Below are positions 47,701 through 57,638 of a stretch of 64,000 nucleotides of DNA, one piece after another. A program made the translations under genes and the position numbers. The notes under the pieces are model-generated. The model was not told the DNA's origin. It did not search any database and saw nothing but the letters and a program-made list of their open reading frames with translations. The stretch comes from Onchocerca volvulus. Taxonomy: Eukaryota > Nematoda > Chromadorea > Rhabditida > Onchocercidae. The stretch spans positions 2,499,024-2,563,023 of the forward strand of contig HG738140.1 in NCBI GenBank assembly GCA_000499405.2. The letters run 5' to 3'. The first letter of the stretch is position 1. Every line of letters begins with the position of its first letter.

Positions 47701-50700
47701 CAAACATATACAGTTTTTATTTCCATTCTCTCAGCATCAGATCTTCTTATTTAGTCATTTAATAAATTTTTTCAGCTTTTTTTTTCTTTGTATAATTTTT
47801 GTAGAAAAATTCTTCTCTCATCATGTATAATAACAGGAAATCTATATTTATTTGTCTTCGAATGATAAGAAAATAAAAGTAGATGGTTCACATTAAGCAC
47901 ATATTATTATAAATTGAATTTGAACAGGATAATTTAGCCACAAATATTCATCTAAGACATTCAGATGTTCAGTTTGTACTTTTGTTTTTTGCACCCAAAA
48001 TCTATCATCATTTTGCATTTTTCTTTTTCCATATTTTTTGGCTTAGACATTTGTTACAATTTATATTGTTTGTATTAAAACTTTTCTCCAGTTATCATTT
48101 TCCATTTATTCTGCGTTAGAATTTTTCTTAATCTAAAAAATATTTTAAAATTTAAAGTTTGCGGCTGTAGAATCATTTTTTATTTATTTCGTTGGTTAAA
48201 TTTTAATAACTATCTCTGATGAATGACAAGAAATTTTTTAGCTGCTCCATTAGAAGAGATTTTCCATTTCACTTGATAAATTTGTACTCAGTTTTTCTTT
48301 CTGATTCATTCAGTATTTAATAGTTTTTTCCTTTTCTTTTTTTTTTTCCTTTTCTCCAATAAATGATGAAATTTTATTTACGCGATAAATTTTAATCCTT
48401 TTTTATTGTTAGATTTTTTTGATGAGACGAAATGTGATGGGAGACAGTTGTGTCAGATATATTTAATCGGTAATTAAACGTTTATTTGATTAAATTCATC
48501 TTTTTTTGATTACAACTTTGTGTTTCATTTCACATGCTAAAATAAGAAATGGTGAAAAGAAAAAAAAAAAAAAAAACAAAGTAATGGATATTTTGATAAG
48601 ATTTTTCGTTTGCAACAAATTCACATTTTTGCTTAAAGATGATTTACACTTTATATTCTGGCTCTTAAACCTCTTAAATTTTCTCTTAATGACTTATTTT
48701 TAGTTCTTAAATGACCTGTTTCGATCATACAATAGCATTTTTAGAAAATTTTTTTTTTCGTTCCATTTATAAAAATTATTCAACTAATCTCTATAATGCA
48801 GAATTCTTTTGTATTATCGGATTATTACCGGAAATTTTGTTCAGATTTATGTTCTCAAAAAATTCAATGGAAAATGAGAATGGAATAAATGATTGATGTC
48901 ATTTTTTTAATTTGTTCGCTTTAAATAGTGAAATTTCTAAAATCTGCATCTTTGTTTCTGTAAGCTGTTTTATCTAAGCCTTAATGAGAGTAGATAAGTC
49001 AGATGTCCTATCTGAATTTAATTTAATTTATTTACCCTTTTTTACACATTGTGACGAATGTATTTTCTGGATATTTTATAATGGCTTGTCAAACTTGTTT
49101 ACACTAGTTTCTGGATCTTTCTAATTTGTTTTTAATTTACAATCTTGAAATTTATTTACAATTTTTTTCCCAATGTAATTGTTTTTTTTTATTTACTTAT
49201 TTCTTTCCTATGTTAAGCTCATTTTATATTCATAAACTGCGCAATATTTTTTTCTAACTTAACTATTCCATTTTAAATATAGATGTTTTCGTTTTGTTCG
49301 TATGAATTTGGCTCTTTTGAAAAATACTTTTATCTTGCATTATTAATAATTTTTTAAAAAATATCGTTCAGTATTCAGAAGAGGTTGCATGTTATTTAGT
49401 ATCTATAATTCTAGATTATAATTTGTCTACGAATATTTCTGGTCTCTTATTTTTTGAATTATTTATCTTACATTTTTTTTACACATTTTCATTCAATTTC
49501 ATTTCATTTCAGATTAGTCTTTTAATTTATGTGGATTTTAATGTTTCATCATTTTATTCGTAGAATTTTTCTCTAATTTTTATCATTTACTTTCTCATTA
49601 TTCTTTGGAAAGGCAATTACTAATTATTATGTATTTCAAAAAGATTTTCAGATTTTGTATCTGAAATTTTCAGATTTTTTCTGCAACATGGTGCTACACC
49701 AAAAGGTTTATGGACCGACATGAAATTGCCGGAATTTTTACGCTCATATATTGATCGTATTGATAGGGAGCTAAAATTGCGGAAGTTTTTGTCGATCTCA
49801 CGCAAATATATCACATAGTTAGATTTTCTTATCGATTAATTAATAAATGATTAATAAATCATTAAAGAATTTTTCAATTACTTGGCTTCAAACGGAACTA
49901 TACTCTGACATTGAGTCAGTTTAATTAAGTATGCATCAGGATTAGAAAAGTATTCGTTTAAATTAATCGGTACGATCTTGCATTAGTTGATAATTTCCTA
50001 TTAATTATTACTACTGTAGTGATATAACGATGGGTCGTGAGCGTGTCGCAATACCTGTTGAAAATGGCACTGATGATGGAGCTACGTTAGATTCGAATTT
50101 TGAATACGTAAATGCTGTTGATGATCACGATTCATTTCAAACTCATATCGACTTTTCATTGGTTAATATTTTCTTTTATTCTCATCTTTTAAAAATTATG
50201 GATTGTTTTGATTCATTTACTTCTATTTTTGAAAGCTCTCCGATCAGCTGATAATAAATCGATCGTCTAGCATTGCGAGTTTTTTTCTAGAAGTATCCTT
50301 ATTGGCTACATCGGGTATGCAAATAAATCAGCAGATATATTGCACTGAATGACTGAATAGTCTTAATAGTTTATGTTCTTAATGAATTTTTATTTGGGAA
50401 AACACGATAACCAATTTAGTAATTTTTATTTGATTTTTTTATCTTACTTTCAATTTCAAAATGCAATATACTTCTTATCAATTGTAAAATTTTATATTCA
50501 TATTCATTTTAGAAGCATTTTATTCTGAATTGAGGGATTTTTGTTAACTGGTGCCAAAAAAAAAATCTGATATATGCATCGCAATTATGTTTTAGGCATG
50601 TCGCTGCTCAAACGACTGCCAAATTGATTGTCCTTGCTTAGCTCGTTGTACATATGATGCAGATGGATATCTTACTAGTCGAGCAATTGAATTAGCTGAC

Positions 50701-51934
50701 AGGGCAGAATTAGGTGTACTACTGGAATGCAGTTCCTGTTGTTTTTGTACAAATAAATGCAAATCAAGAATTGCACAAAAAGGTGTTCGTTGCGGACTTG
50801 AGGTATAATTTTTATGGAAATTGAGGCTGGATGAATTTCAATTATTTTCGGAATTGATTTCTAAAATATCTAAATTTGTAGGTTTATCGTACAAGAAAAT
50901 ATGGATGGGCTGTGAGGACCAGTTCCTTGATACTGAAAGGTAAGCTTCATTAAATTGTTATTTAAGTTGTCGTTTTCTCAAAATCACGATCTTTTTTTGA
51001 TTAATTTCAGGAAGTTTTGTATGTGAATATACCGGGGAACTTATCTCGGACTCTGATGCAGATAGACGCGAAGATGACACCTATTTGTTTGAAATTGTAG
51101 TAAGTTTTTCAAAAAATAAAATTAATTCACGAACGAATATTACCGGCTTCCTATCTTTCTTTCAAAATTTGTAAATATATTTAGTGAAGCTGTTGAGAGC
51201 TTAGGATCCATTATTTCTGCAGTGCTTTCAAGGCCATTTTGAAGCAGGCATTTCTCCAGGGAATTTCCAATTATATTCACATGATTATGCTGCCAAAACA
51301 TGGAAATTTAGGAAAACAAAAAGTAAAATTGTCAAAAAGCATCGATTTAGCACCAGAACTGAACTCGAAAATTTATTTCAGTAGTTTGAGATTTTATGAC
51401 TACTAAACTATTAGAATAAATAAGTTTCGCCTAAGATTTGAAAAATTTCTCATTTAGCCAGTTGTGATATATCATTTTTAGGACGAAACATCAGCTTACT
51501 GCATAGATGCAAAATTCAAGGGAAATGTTTCCAGATTTATCAATCACAGTTGTGAAGCAAATTTGGTCACCCTTCGAGTTGTGTGGGATGCAAATGTACA
51601 TCATTTGCCACATATCTGCTTTTATGCTAAGAGGGATATTCAACAGGTATGACTTTTGCATCAGCAAAACCTTTTCAGTTGATTTTTCATTCATATCTCT
51701 GTTCCTTGTAATGACTTTTTTTTCTTTTTTTTTTTTTCATAATTTAAGGGAGAAGAATTAACTATCGATTATGGAAGCCAATGGTGGAATGTTAAATTGA
51801 GGAATTTTTCATGTCAGTGTGGATCAAAATCTTGCAAATATACAAATGCAGTAAGAGAGGAAATAATACGAAATGGATGTGTTGCTACGGAAGAAAATAA
51901 ACAGTTGGAAGAATCTTTTAATGGGAAATTATAA
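43854..51934 (+). CDS. EHMT: G9a/EHMT-type histone-lysine N-methyltransferase (17 exons)
   Basis: Predicted nuclear enzyme transferring methyl groups from SAM to histone H3 Lys9. Exons: 43854-43963, 44052-44202, 44389-44451, 44939-45076, 45169-45235, 45424-45573, 45670-45764, 45969-46076, 46146-46253, 46457-46740, 49674-49784, 50020-50161, 50596-50802, 50882-50939, 51011-51099, 51482-51646, 51749-51934; 743 aa. Order: Cys-rich N-terminal region (to about residue 150), ankyrin repeats (about 258-450, e.g. [13 protein letters not shown]), the G9a linker [11 protein letters not shown], pre-SET Cys cluster (511-563, CRCSNDC and SCCFC), SET (about 579-700) with catalytic NHSC at 648-651 and DYGSQWW with Tyr690, post-[11 protein letters not shown] (704-711). 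Exon 11 must end at its AA|GT donor; read through, it reaches TAG at 49816. Exon 6 may start 3 nt later (tandem TAG acceptor). Intron 10 is 2.9 kb and holds a foldback. It is the ankyrin-containing class, unlike SETDB1-type MET-2. Confidence 0.93.
44730..44779. repeat. Poly-T tract of about 50 nt in EHMT intron 3
   Basis: Uninterrupted T run inside an intron; the poly-Lys and poly-Phe open frames over it are artefacts. Confidence 0.95.
47357..47724. repeat. Large foldback (inverted repeat) inside EHMT intron 10
   Basis: Two arms of about 165-170 nt (about 47357-47521 and 47553-47724) are reverse complements with few mismatches and small indels. They are separated by a loop of about 31 nt that is mostly A. 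The inner stem starts GTGATGCGGAT / ATCCGCATCAC, and the outer part contains GTTCCTATTTG / CAAATAGGAAC. The long open frames in both directions here only mirror the arms. It could be a foldback or MITE-like element, or an inverted duplication giving a long hairpin in the intron RNA. Confidence 0.85.
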
Positions 51935-52144
51935 GACCTATTTATAATGATTATTTTTCAATTTACTTCCTCGTTGTTGTGATTGAAAGTAATATGGAAT
52001 TTAAAATTTGATTTATTGTTGGATTCATTGATATTAATTGTTCCAGAAATCTCCTTTTCTTTGCCATTGCCGGTACGAATTCAACATGTTCAGTTTCGTT
52101 GTTGTAACTGATAGCTCTATCCTGTCAAGATATCTTTGAAAGTA

Positions 52145-52150
52145 AATAAA
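52145..52150 (+). promoter_or_regulatory. Polyadenylation signal of the EHMT gene
   Basis: AATAAA lies about 210 nt after the EHMT stop codon and is the first canonical hexamer downstream on the plus strand that I noted. Confidence 0.4.
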
Positions 52151-52374
52151 TTTGTATATAAGCAAATTTTGTATGCCACTGATAGATATCAATCGAAGAC
52201 TTAAATTCGAAAAAGATTAAGAGTTGATCACACCAAATTTTTTTTTTTTTATCAATCCTAAAAAAAAAAAAATATTTCTCAGTGAAAATGAATTAAGTGA
52301 TTTAGTAATGATTTGATTCTACAAATCGATTGAACAGCAATAACCAAATTTATATAAATCGAATAACTTAGCAA

Positions 52375-52500
52375 TGATAGACTTCGAGATTGAGTTGATT
52401 TAGTATTCTTTGGGAATATTTCATGCTTGTAAATATATTTTGGAAGATGTTGAGTTGATTTAGTATTCTTTGGGAATATTTCACGCTCGTAAATATATTT
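52375..52500. repeat. Tandem duplication, about 63 bp, 2 copies
   Basis: GAGTTGATTTAGTATTCTTT, GGGAATATTTCATGCTTGTA and AATATATTTTG are repeated with three substitutions. It lies in the 3' region of EHMT or just beyond. Confidence 0.9.
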
Positions 52501-53387
52501 TGTCTCTTTCAACATTTCTGCTCGTTCTATTTCCTATGATGAATTGTTGTGAAGATGGATTTTTTTTCTTTTTTTTTTTTTTTTTTTTTTAGGCAAATTA
52601 TTGTTTATGTTTATTATAATATATTGTTTCTTAAAATTTGTTGGTGTTGAAACACTATCTTTAGTATCTTTTAAATTGTGATTAAAATTTCATGCAGATG
52701 CCATGCGATATAATATTTTGTGCAATCATGATAATTCGTATATAACATACGAATCATCGAATTAATTAAAGATATTATATTTTGAGACCATCAGATTTTT
52801 GTATCCTATGCATACGAAATTGAGCGATGACGCATCCACCATACATACCCATTAATAGTTGGCAAGACTGAAGAAAATATCGACTCTCATCAACAGATCA
52901 AAAGATCAGTACTATTCTAAAATATAAATTTACAATATTCTCTGCTCTAGTTTGTCGATATTTTTATATATGCTTGCTCAGAACAGGATTTATAATATTT
53001 TGCATCCGTACTAATTCCGAATGTATTGTTCAGTTATTTGTTCGATCCGGCGATTTCTTTTTTCATCCATACAATAGCTGAATACTTTAATGAGTGAATG
53101 CATAATCAAATTTGAATCGACGAACAGGAAGAAATTCTTTCGAAACTCTTTATCAGTTTGTTTAAATAAGAACAGGAAACATAAGTTATAATAAACAATA
53201 ATAAGACATGCCAGCATTTCATGGCATACAGAAAAATAAAACGATAACTATTTCATCAGCGAGATCATAAAATTTATAATGATAGAAACCCGTGGTCGAT
53301 CTATGCACAAAATACATGATTTTTTGCTGTTATTTATTTGTCGTTAAACCACTAGAACTTATATTGCCTAAGTTTTTTTTTCTTAAG

Positions 53388-53431
53388 AATAAGCCAATCT
53401 TGAAAACCGAGTTTTTCGGTATTGGCTTATT
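53388..53431. other. Nested hairpin between EHMT and TDP-43
   Basis: Outer arms AATAAGCCAAT / ATTGGCTTATT (11 bp, perfect) enclose inner arms ACCGA / TCGGT with a GTTTT loop; 7 nt bulge on one side only. It may be a structured 3' end or chance. Confidence 0.45.
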
Positions 53432-53562
53432 TTATACGCAACATATAAATATGAACATAAACATAGTACTGATAACCAGTATCAATATAACTTTAAAATG
53501 TAATATTCATTAGGATGTCTTAAAACAATCCATAAAAAGATTCAAATACAGTTAAGACGTGA

Positions 53563-53569
53563 ATTTATT
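53563..53569 (-). promoter_or_regulatory. AATAAA overlapping the TDP-43 stop codon
   Basis: The end of the TDP-43 reading frame is AAA TAA ATT on the minus strand, so an AATAAA hexamer overlaps the stop. A second minus-strand hexamer lies about 230 nt further on (about 53334-53339). Which one is used cannot be told from sequence. Confidence 0.3.
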
Positions 53570-56521
53570 TCCACTGCTGATTATCATGGCCATAGGGCAT
53601 CGGCGCTCCAGAACGATATGAGGCTCGTGGTGAATTCACCCAGTTCTGATTTGGTGGATACTGACCCGGATAATTTACAGGTGGAGAATAGGAGTGCATA
53701 GAGCCTTGTGGCAATTGATGCATTGGATATTGAGGAGCAGCATATGCGTCTTGACTTTGCATAGGCTGCTGCTGCTGCATTTGTTTTGCATTATTTTTTG
53801 GTGTTGGGATACTGACGCATACACTTTTACCTTTGATAACAAAATCGCGTATTTGACAAAATCGTTTCGTTACGTTTGGATCATTCACGGTTACAAATGC
53901 AAAACCACGATGAGGTTTTGGGATGAACACCCGTTCCACCTGAAGGCAAAAAAAAATTGCAAGATTTTTTTTTTTTCAAAAAGATTCTGAGCACATTTAT
54001 TTGGAATAAGACACTTCATCATACATTTTAATATATTTTGATATTTCAAATTCTGCCATCAGATATTTGAAGCCATCACTGAAGCGGAAAGGAATAGGAA
54101 TTCTTCATCATTAAGGAAATTCAGAAAAAAAAAAAATTAAAAAGAGATTAGTTTCAACCTATAAATTGCAGAAAAATTATCGAAGATTCATTGCTACACT
54201 TTCTTATGCTTGAAATTATTAAAAAGCAGTTCACTGCAATTATCCCTCTTCAAAATCAGAATTTAAAAACAACTCACCTTAGCACGAGGAGAAAATTTTT
54301 TTGCTTCTTCATCCAAAGCATCAAATATATCTTTTTCTGTTAATGTATTCCATACACGACCAACATATAATTTTGTTGAAATTGTTTCCTGCGCAGGAAT
54401 CGTTTCAAAAAATGACTGCTGCTGTTGTTGTTGTTGCTGCTGCTGGACAATCCTGTTGGTAAAATGATTTGGGAGTTTCACCTGGAATTTAAAAATCTCA
54501 TGAACCATGAATTATGAAATTCTTAACTACAGAAATGAAGAACGAAATGAACGAACTGCGAATTTCGAAAATCAAAGAAATGAAAATGTGGAAATTTCCT
54601 GTCGTGAATGATGACATTTTACTTCATTTACTATCTAATTGATATTGTTCGTGCATCAAATCTAAACTGTGAGCAAGTATCAAAAATTAAAATCGCAAAG
54701 GTAAGACTAAAAAAAAAAAAATACTTTCACAATAGGAAATTTTCATTTTTGCAAAAAATAACTATGAAAACAAGAGGCCAGAAACCAAGTTAAAAAATTT
54801 TTCTTACAAACTGCCACATAATTAGAATAAACATGTACCACTGACCTGCGCTACTCTCCCTTCGATGAAAACTTCTTTATCCCGAAGCACTTTATCCTGC
54901 GACTCAATATTGGAGAATTTAACAAATCCATAACCTTTTGGTAGATTGGTTTTAAAATCCCGTTTGACCTATAACCGCATGTAGTTAATGAAGCTAGCGT
55001 CATCAATATAATACCTATTAACGAAAAAAAATTAGTGGAATTCTACGAAAATTTTGTTCTAGAAGTAAAATAAAGTCGAATACGGCAAATTAATGTGAGA
55101 AGTTAGGAAAACGCGTCCCGTTCACGAACACATACATGCACACTTCCAAACAGGCAAATAGAAAGAACAATCGATCAGAGCAAACCTCAACATACTGAAC
55201 TTCACCGTATTGTTCGAAAAATTTTTTGAGCGCTTCCTCTTCTGTTTTGAAAGGAAGATTGAGAACGATTAAATCTACCGGTACACGCAAACTTTCATTC
55301 AGACTACCATCCAAACCAGAACGTTTTTCCCCTACTAGATCCCCCATGTTATCGTTTGACGGACGTTTTCGATCACTCGGTGCTAAAAAGACAGAGTCAA
55401 TAAAACATTTCTGAAAACCAATCCTATTTACATTCACACTGCTTAATCTAGCAGACATACAAAAAAAGATATATGTTCGTGATCGGATATGAAGACATGA
55501 GTATTAACAAGCTATGCCAAAGAAAACTTCATCACAGCGTACTTCTACTTAGATTTAAATTTGCAATATTTATTCTGTCTGATTATTCAAAATAATAAAT
55601 TATCTGGATTTCACAAGGGCAAACTTCCGTTCATTATGTTTTGCATTTGGATGTTTAACTAAAATGATCAACTACTTATATTCCTTTCGATATTTTTAAT
55701 AAATAAACAATATTATAAGTTTGAATCGAGTACCCAATACAAATTATCACTATAACAAGTGATACCAAAACTTACGAGTCGCGAAGATCGCTACATAACG
55801 TCGAGCTCCCCAACCACCTTTCGGTGGATAGATGCATCGCTTCTGTTCATCTACTCTGTAAAAACGAAACAGCATACACAGCTTGGAAAACAAAACGATT
55901 ATCGAATTTTTTTCATCATGTGTTCATTTAATTAAGAAATGTGCATTAATTAATACTATCAAGTACATACGCTAAAGTTCGATAAATTCCACTCGATTGA
56001 TTTTTGAATTTTAGTCCTATGGCCTCAGGAAACGAATGTGCAAGTGTAGCTATTGATAAGTTACCATCATCGTCTACAGGAATTTCAAGCATATTATTAC
56101 CATCTTCGTTTGAACATACGCTTATGTATCCATCAAAATCGATGGCTAAAAAAAATCACATAATTTCATGAGATAGAGAAGACCCAAATTACTGATGAAT
56201 AATATTAACCTTCTTGATCCTGCTTTCGCTAGAAATTTCACGATATATAATTTCATTAAAAGAATGCTAGATCTGCTCTATTTCTAAACAAAAATTCTAG
56301 TAAAACTTTCACATTATAAACTTTTCTAAGGCCAAAGAAGTACTTCTACCGTCGATTTTATCTGGCAAAGATTAAGCAGAATTTCGAGATGCACAGTGTC
56401 AACAATCGTAAATTTAACAAAACCTACAATTAGAATCTTTTCTAACACATTGTAAATCAGCAGATTGATTCGATGTCTCCACATTCAATTCTGCATCTCC
56501 ATTTCTCGTTTCTTCGAACAT
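53565..56521 (-). CDS. tdp-1: TDP-43 orthologue, RNA-binding protein (7 exons)
   Basis: Nuclear RNA/DNA-binding protein of the TDP-43 family, which acts in splicing and RNA stability. Exons (minus): 56521-56428, 56145-55971, 55855-55776, 55382-55186, 54968-54846, 54481-54278, 53939-53565; phases agree and give 415 aa, close to human TDP-43. The N-terminal oligomerisation domain spans about residues 32-115 (LEIPVDDDG, GGWGARRYV). RRM1 runs about 153-230 (RNP2 LIVLNL, RNP1 KGYGFVKF at 193-200). A run of 10 Gln at 236-245 sits in the linker. RRM2 runs about 260-338 (RNP2 LYVGRV, RNP1 RGFAFVTV, preceded by VFIPKPHRG, a TDP-43 signature). The C-terminal tail (about 340-415) is Gln/Pro/Tyr/Asn-rich, not Gly-rich. 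A basic DRKRPS patch before RRM1 could be the nuclear signal. A T-rich acceptor 9 nt before the ATG suggests spliced-leader trans-splicing. Confidence 0.95.
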
Positions 56522-56560
56522 TGCGTTGTTCTATAAAAAAAAAAAAGAAAAATTATGGAA
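56522..56560 (-). promoter_or_regulatory. Candidate spliced-leader acceptor of the TDP-43 gene
   Basis: Reading the minus strand, a long T tract ends in ATAG at 56531, followed by a 9-nt leader (56530-56522) and the ATG at 56521. The short leader and strong acceptor are what trans-splicing in nematodes produces; an ordinary upstream 5' UTR intron is the alternative. Confidence 0.45.
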
Positions 56561-56965
56561 CAGCAACAAATTTACGAATCTTAACGTAGATATCAATGAT
56601 AGACAGCAGCACTTCCTCATATGTTTATGTAATAAAACACATTCTCTACTGATTTTAATAGAGTACAAGAATAAAACGATAATAACCATATTTAAACTTT
56701 TTAAACTTAGCAAACCGTTACTTATTACTCAATTAAATGTTCAGTAATAAGATAATAGACGAATTATACAATAGTGCTTTTAAAAAAAACCTAAGCAAAA
56801 AATCAATAATACTTATTGAGGAAGAAAAGGAATTACGAAAGGAATTGACAAGAAGAAAAAAATGTAATGAATACAAACACACAAACACATCAATACAGGT
56901 ATATATACTTGCGTAGATCAATCCAACTCAGCAATTATGATAGTAGAGAAAAGGTTGTTTTGAAC

Positions 56966-57070
56966 AGGGGTATTGTGGCTCCTCCCCCCTCCCCCCCCGG
57001 GACATCACGGGACAAATCGATGAGCTACCGCGGCCCTCCCCCGAGGCGTCGCGGGACAAGTCGATTCTAG
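56966..57070. other. GC-rich island with two degenerate repeats
   Basis: Local base composition switches to C/G-rich (CCTCCCCCCTCCCCCCCCGG, then CCGCGGCCCTCCCCCGAGG). Two related units are visible: ...ATCACGGGACAAATCGAT and ...GTCGCGGGACAAGTCGAT, each after a C-run. Confidence 0.8.
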
Positions 57071-57638
57071 AAGAACGAGCAACCCAACCTGCCACCAATG
57101 TCGGCACAAGTCTGAATCATTGACTGGTTTGATTCGACTGATCCTATTGTTCGGTCTAGTATATTTCGAGCTGCTAGATGTGAGAGGATGAAAAGTTATC
57201 AAAGCTTGGTTCGGATTGTTTTCTTTTGTACATCCTAAATAAATTGCCTGAGATATAGGTAAGTTACCCAGAATATTTCCAGATTACGTCACTATAAGTT
57301 CTAATGAATAAATGAATTTCACCAATAAATTTAAATTTAAGTTTGGATTTAAATTCCAATGAATTTGAGCATTTTTGGACAATTATCTGTCCATTCATTA
57401 ATTTTTTTTAATATTTCAATTTCAAGTTTATTTCTGTATATCAGTCAATTCCTGCATTTCCTTATATGCATCTTTTTATATATATATCTTCTGTTTGCAG
57501 CCAGTTTATGAATTTTTGTGAATTTCCTTAAATATTTTCCATTTTTATTTAAATAATGATACGTGCGTCTAAAATGTTGCTCGTACAGCAGAATAATAAT
57601 AATGTATATATATATATATATATATATATATGTAGATA

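Larger units (their letters stand above)
51935..53564. other. Convergent spacer between EHMT and TDP-43
   Basis: Holds the two facing 3' UTRs. Visible features are a duplicated 63-bp unit (52375-52500), a T tract near 52561-52590 and a nested hairpin (53388-53431). No coding exon seen. Confidence 0.55.
56522..57638. other. Divergent spacer between TDP-43 and YIPF3
   Basis: Should carry promoters for both genes. It includes a GC-rich island (56966-57070) in otherwise AT-rich DNA and ends in a (TA)n run (about 57605-57631) just before the YIPF3 ATG. Confidence 0.55.

Noticed and set aside
47369..47762. Overlapping 127-aa and 91-aa open frames on opposite strands
   Set aside because: They mirror each other because they are the two arms of the foldback; composition is Ile/Phe/Lys/Asn only.
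49674..49818. In-frame TAG after the ankyrin exon 11, read as the end of a shorter ankyrin-only protein
   Set aside because: The AA|GTTTTT donor at 49784 joins in phase to the conserved G9a linker at 50020, restoring a full pre-SET/SET protein. A truncated isoform remains possible but unsupported.
51100..51481. Possible extra exon within EHMT intron 15
   Set aside because: The SET domain aligns without insertion when exons 15 and 16 are joined directly.
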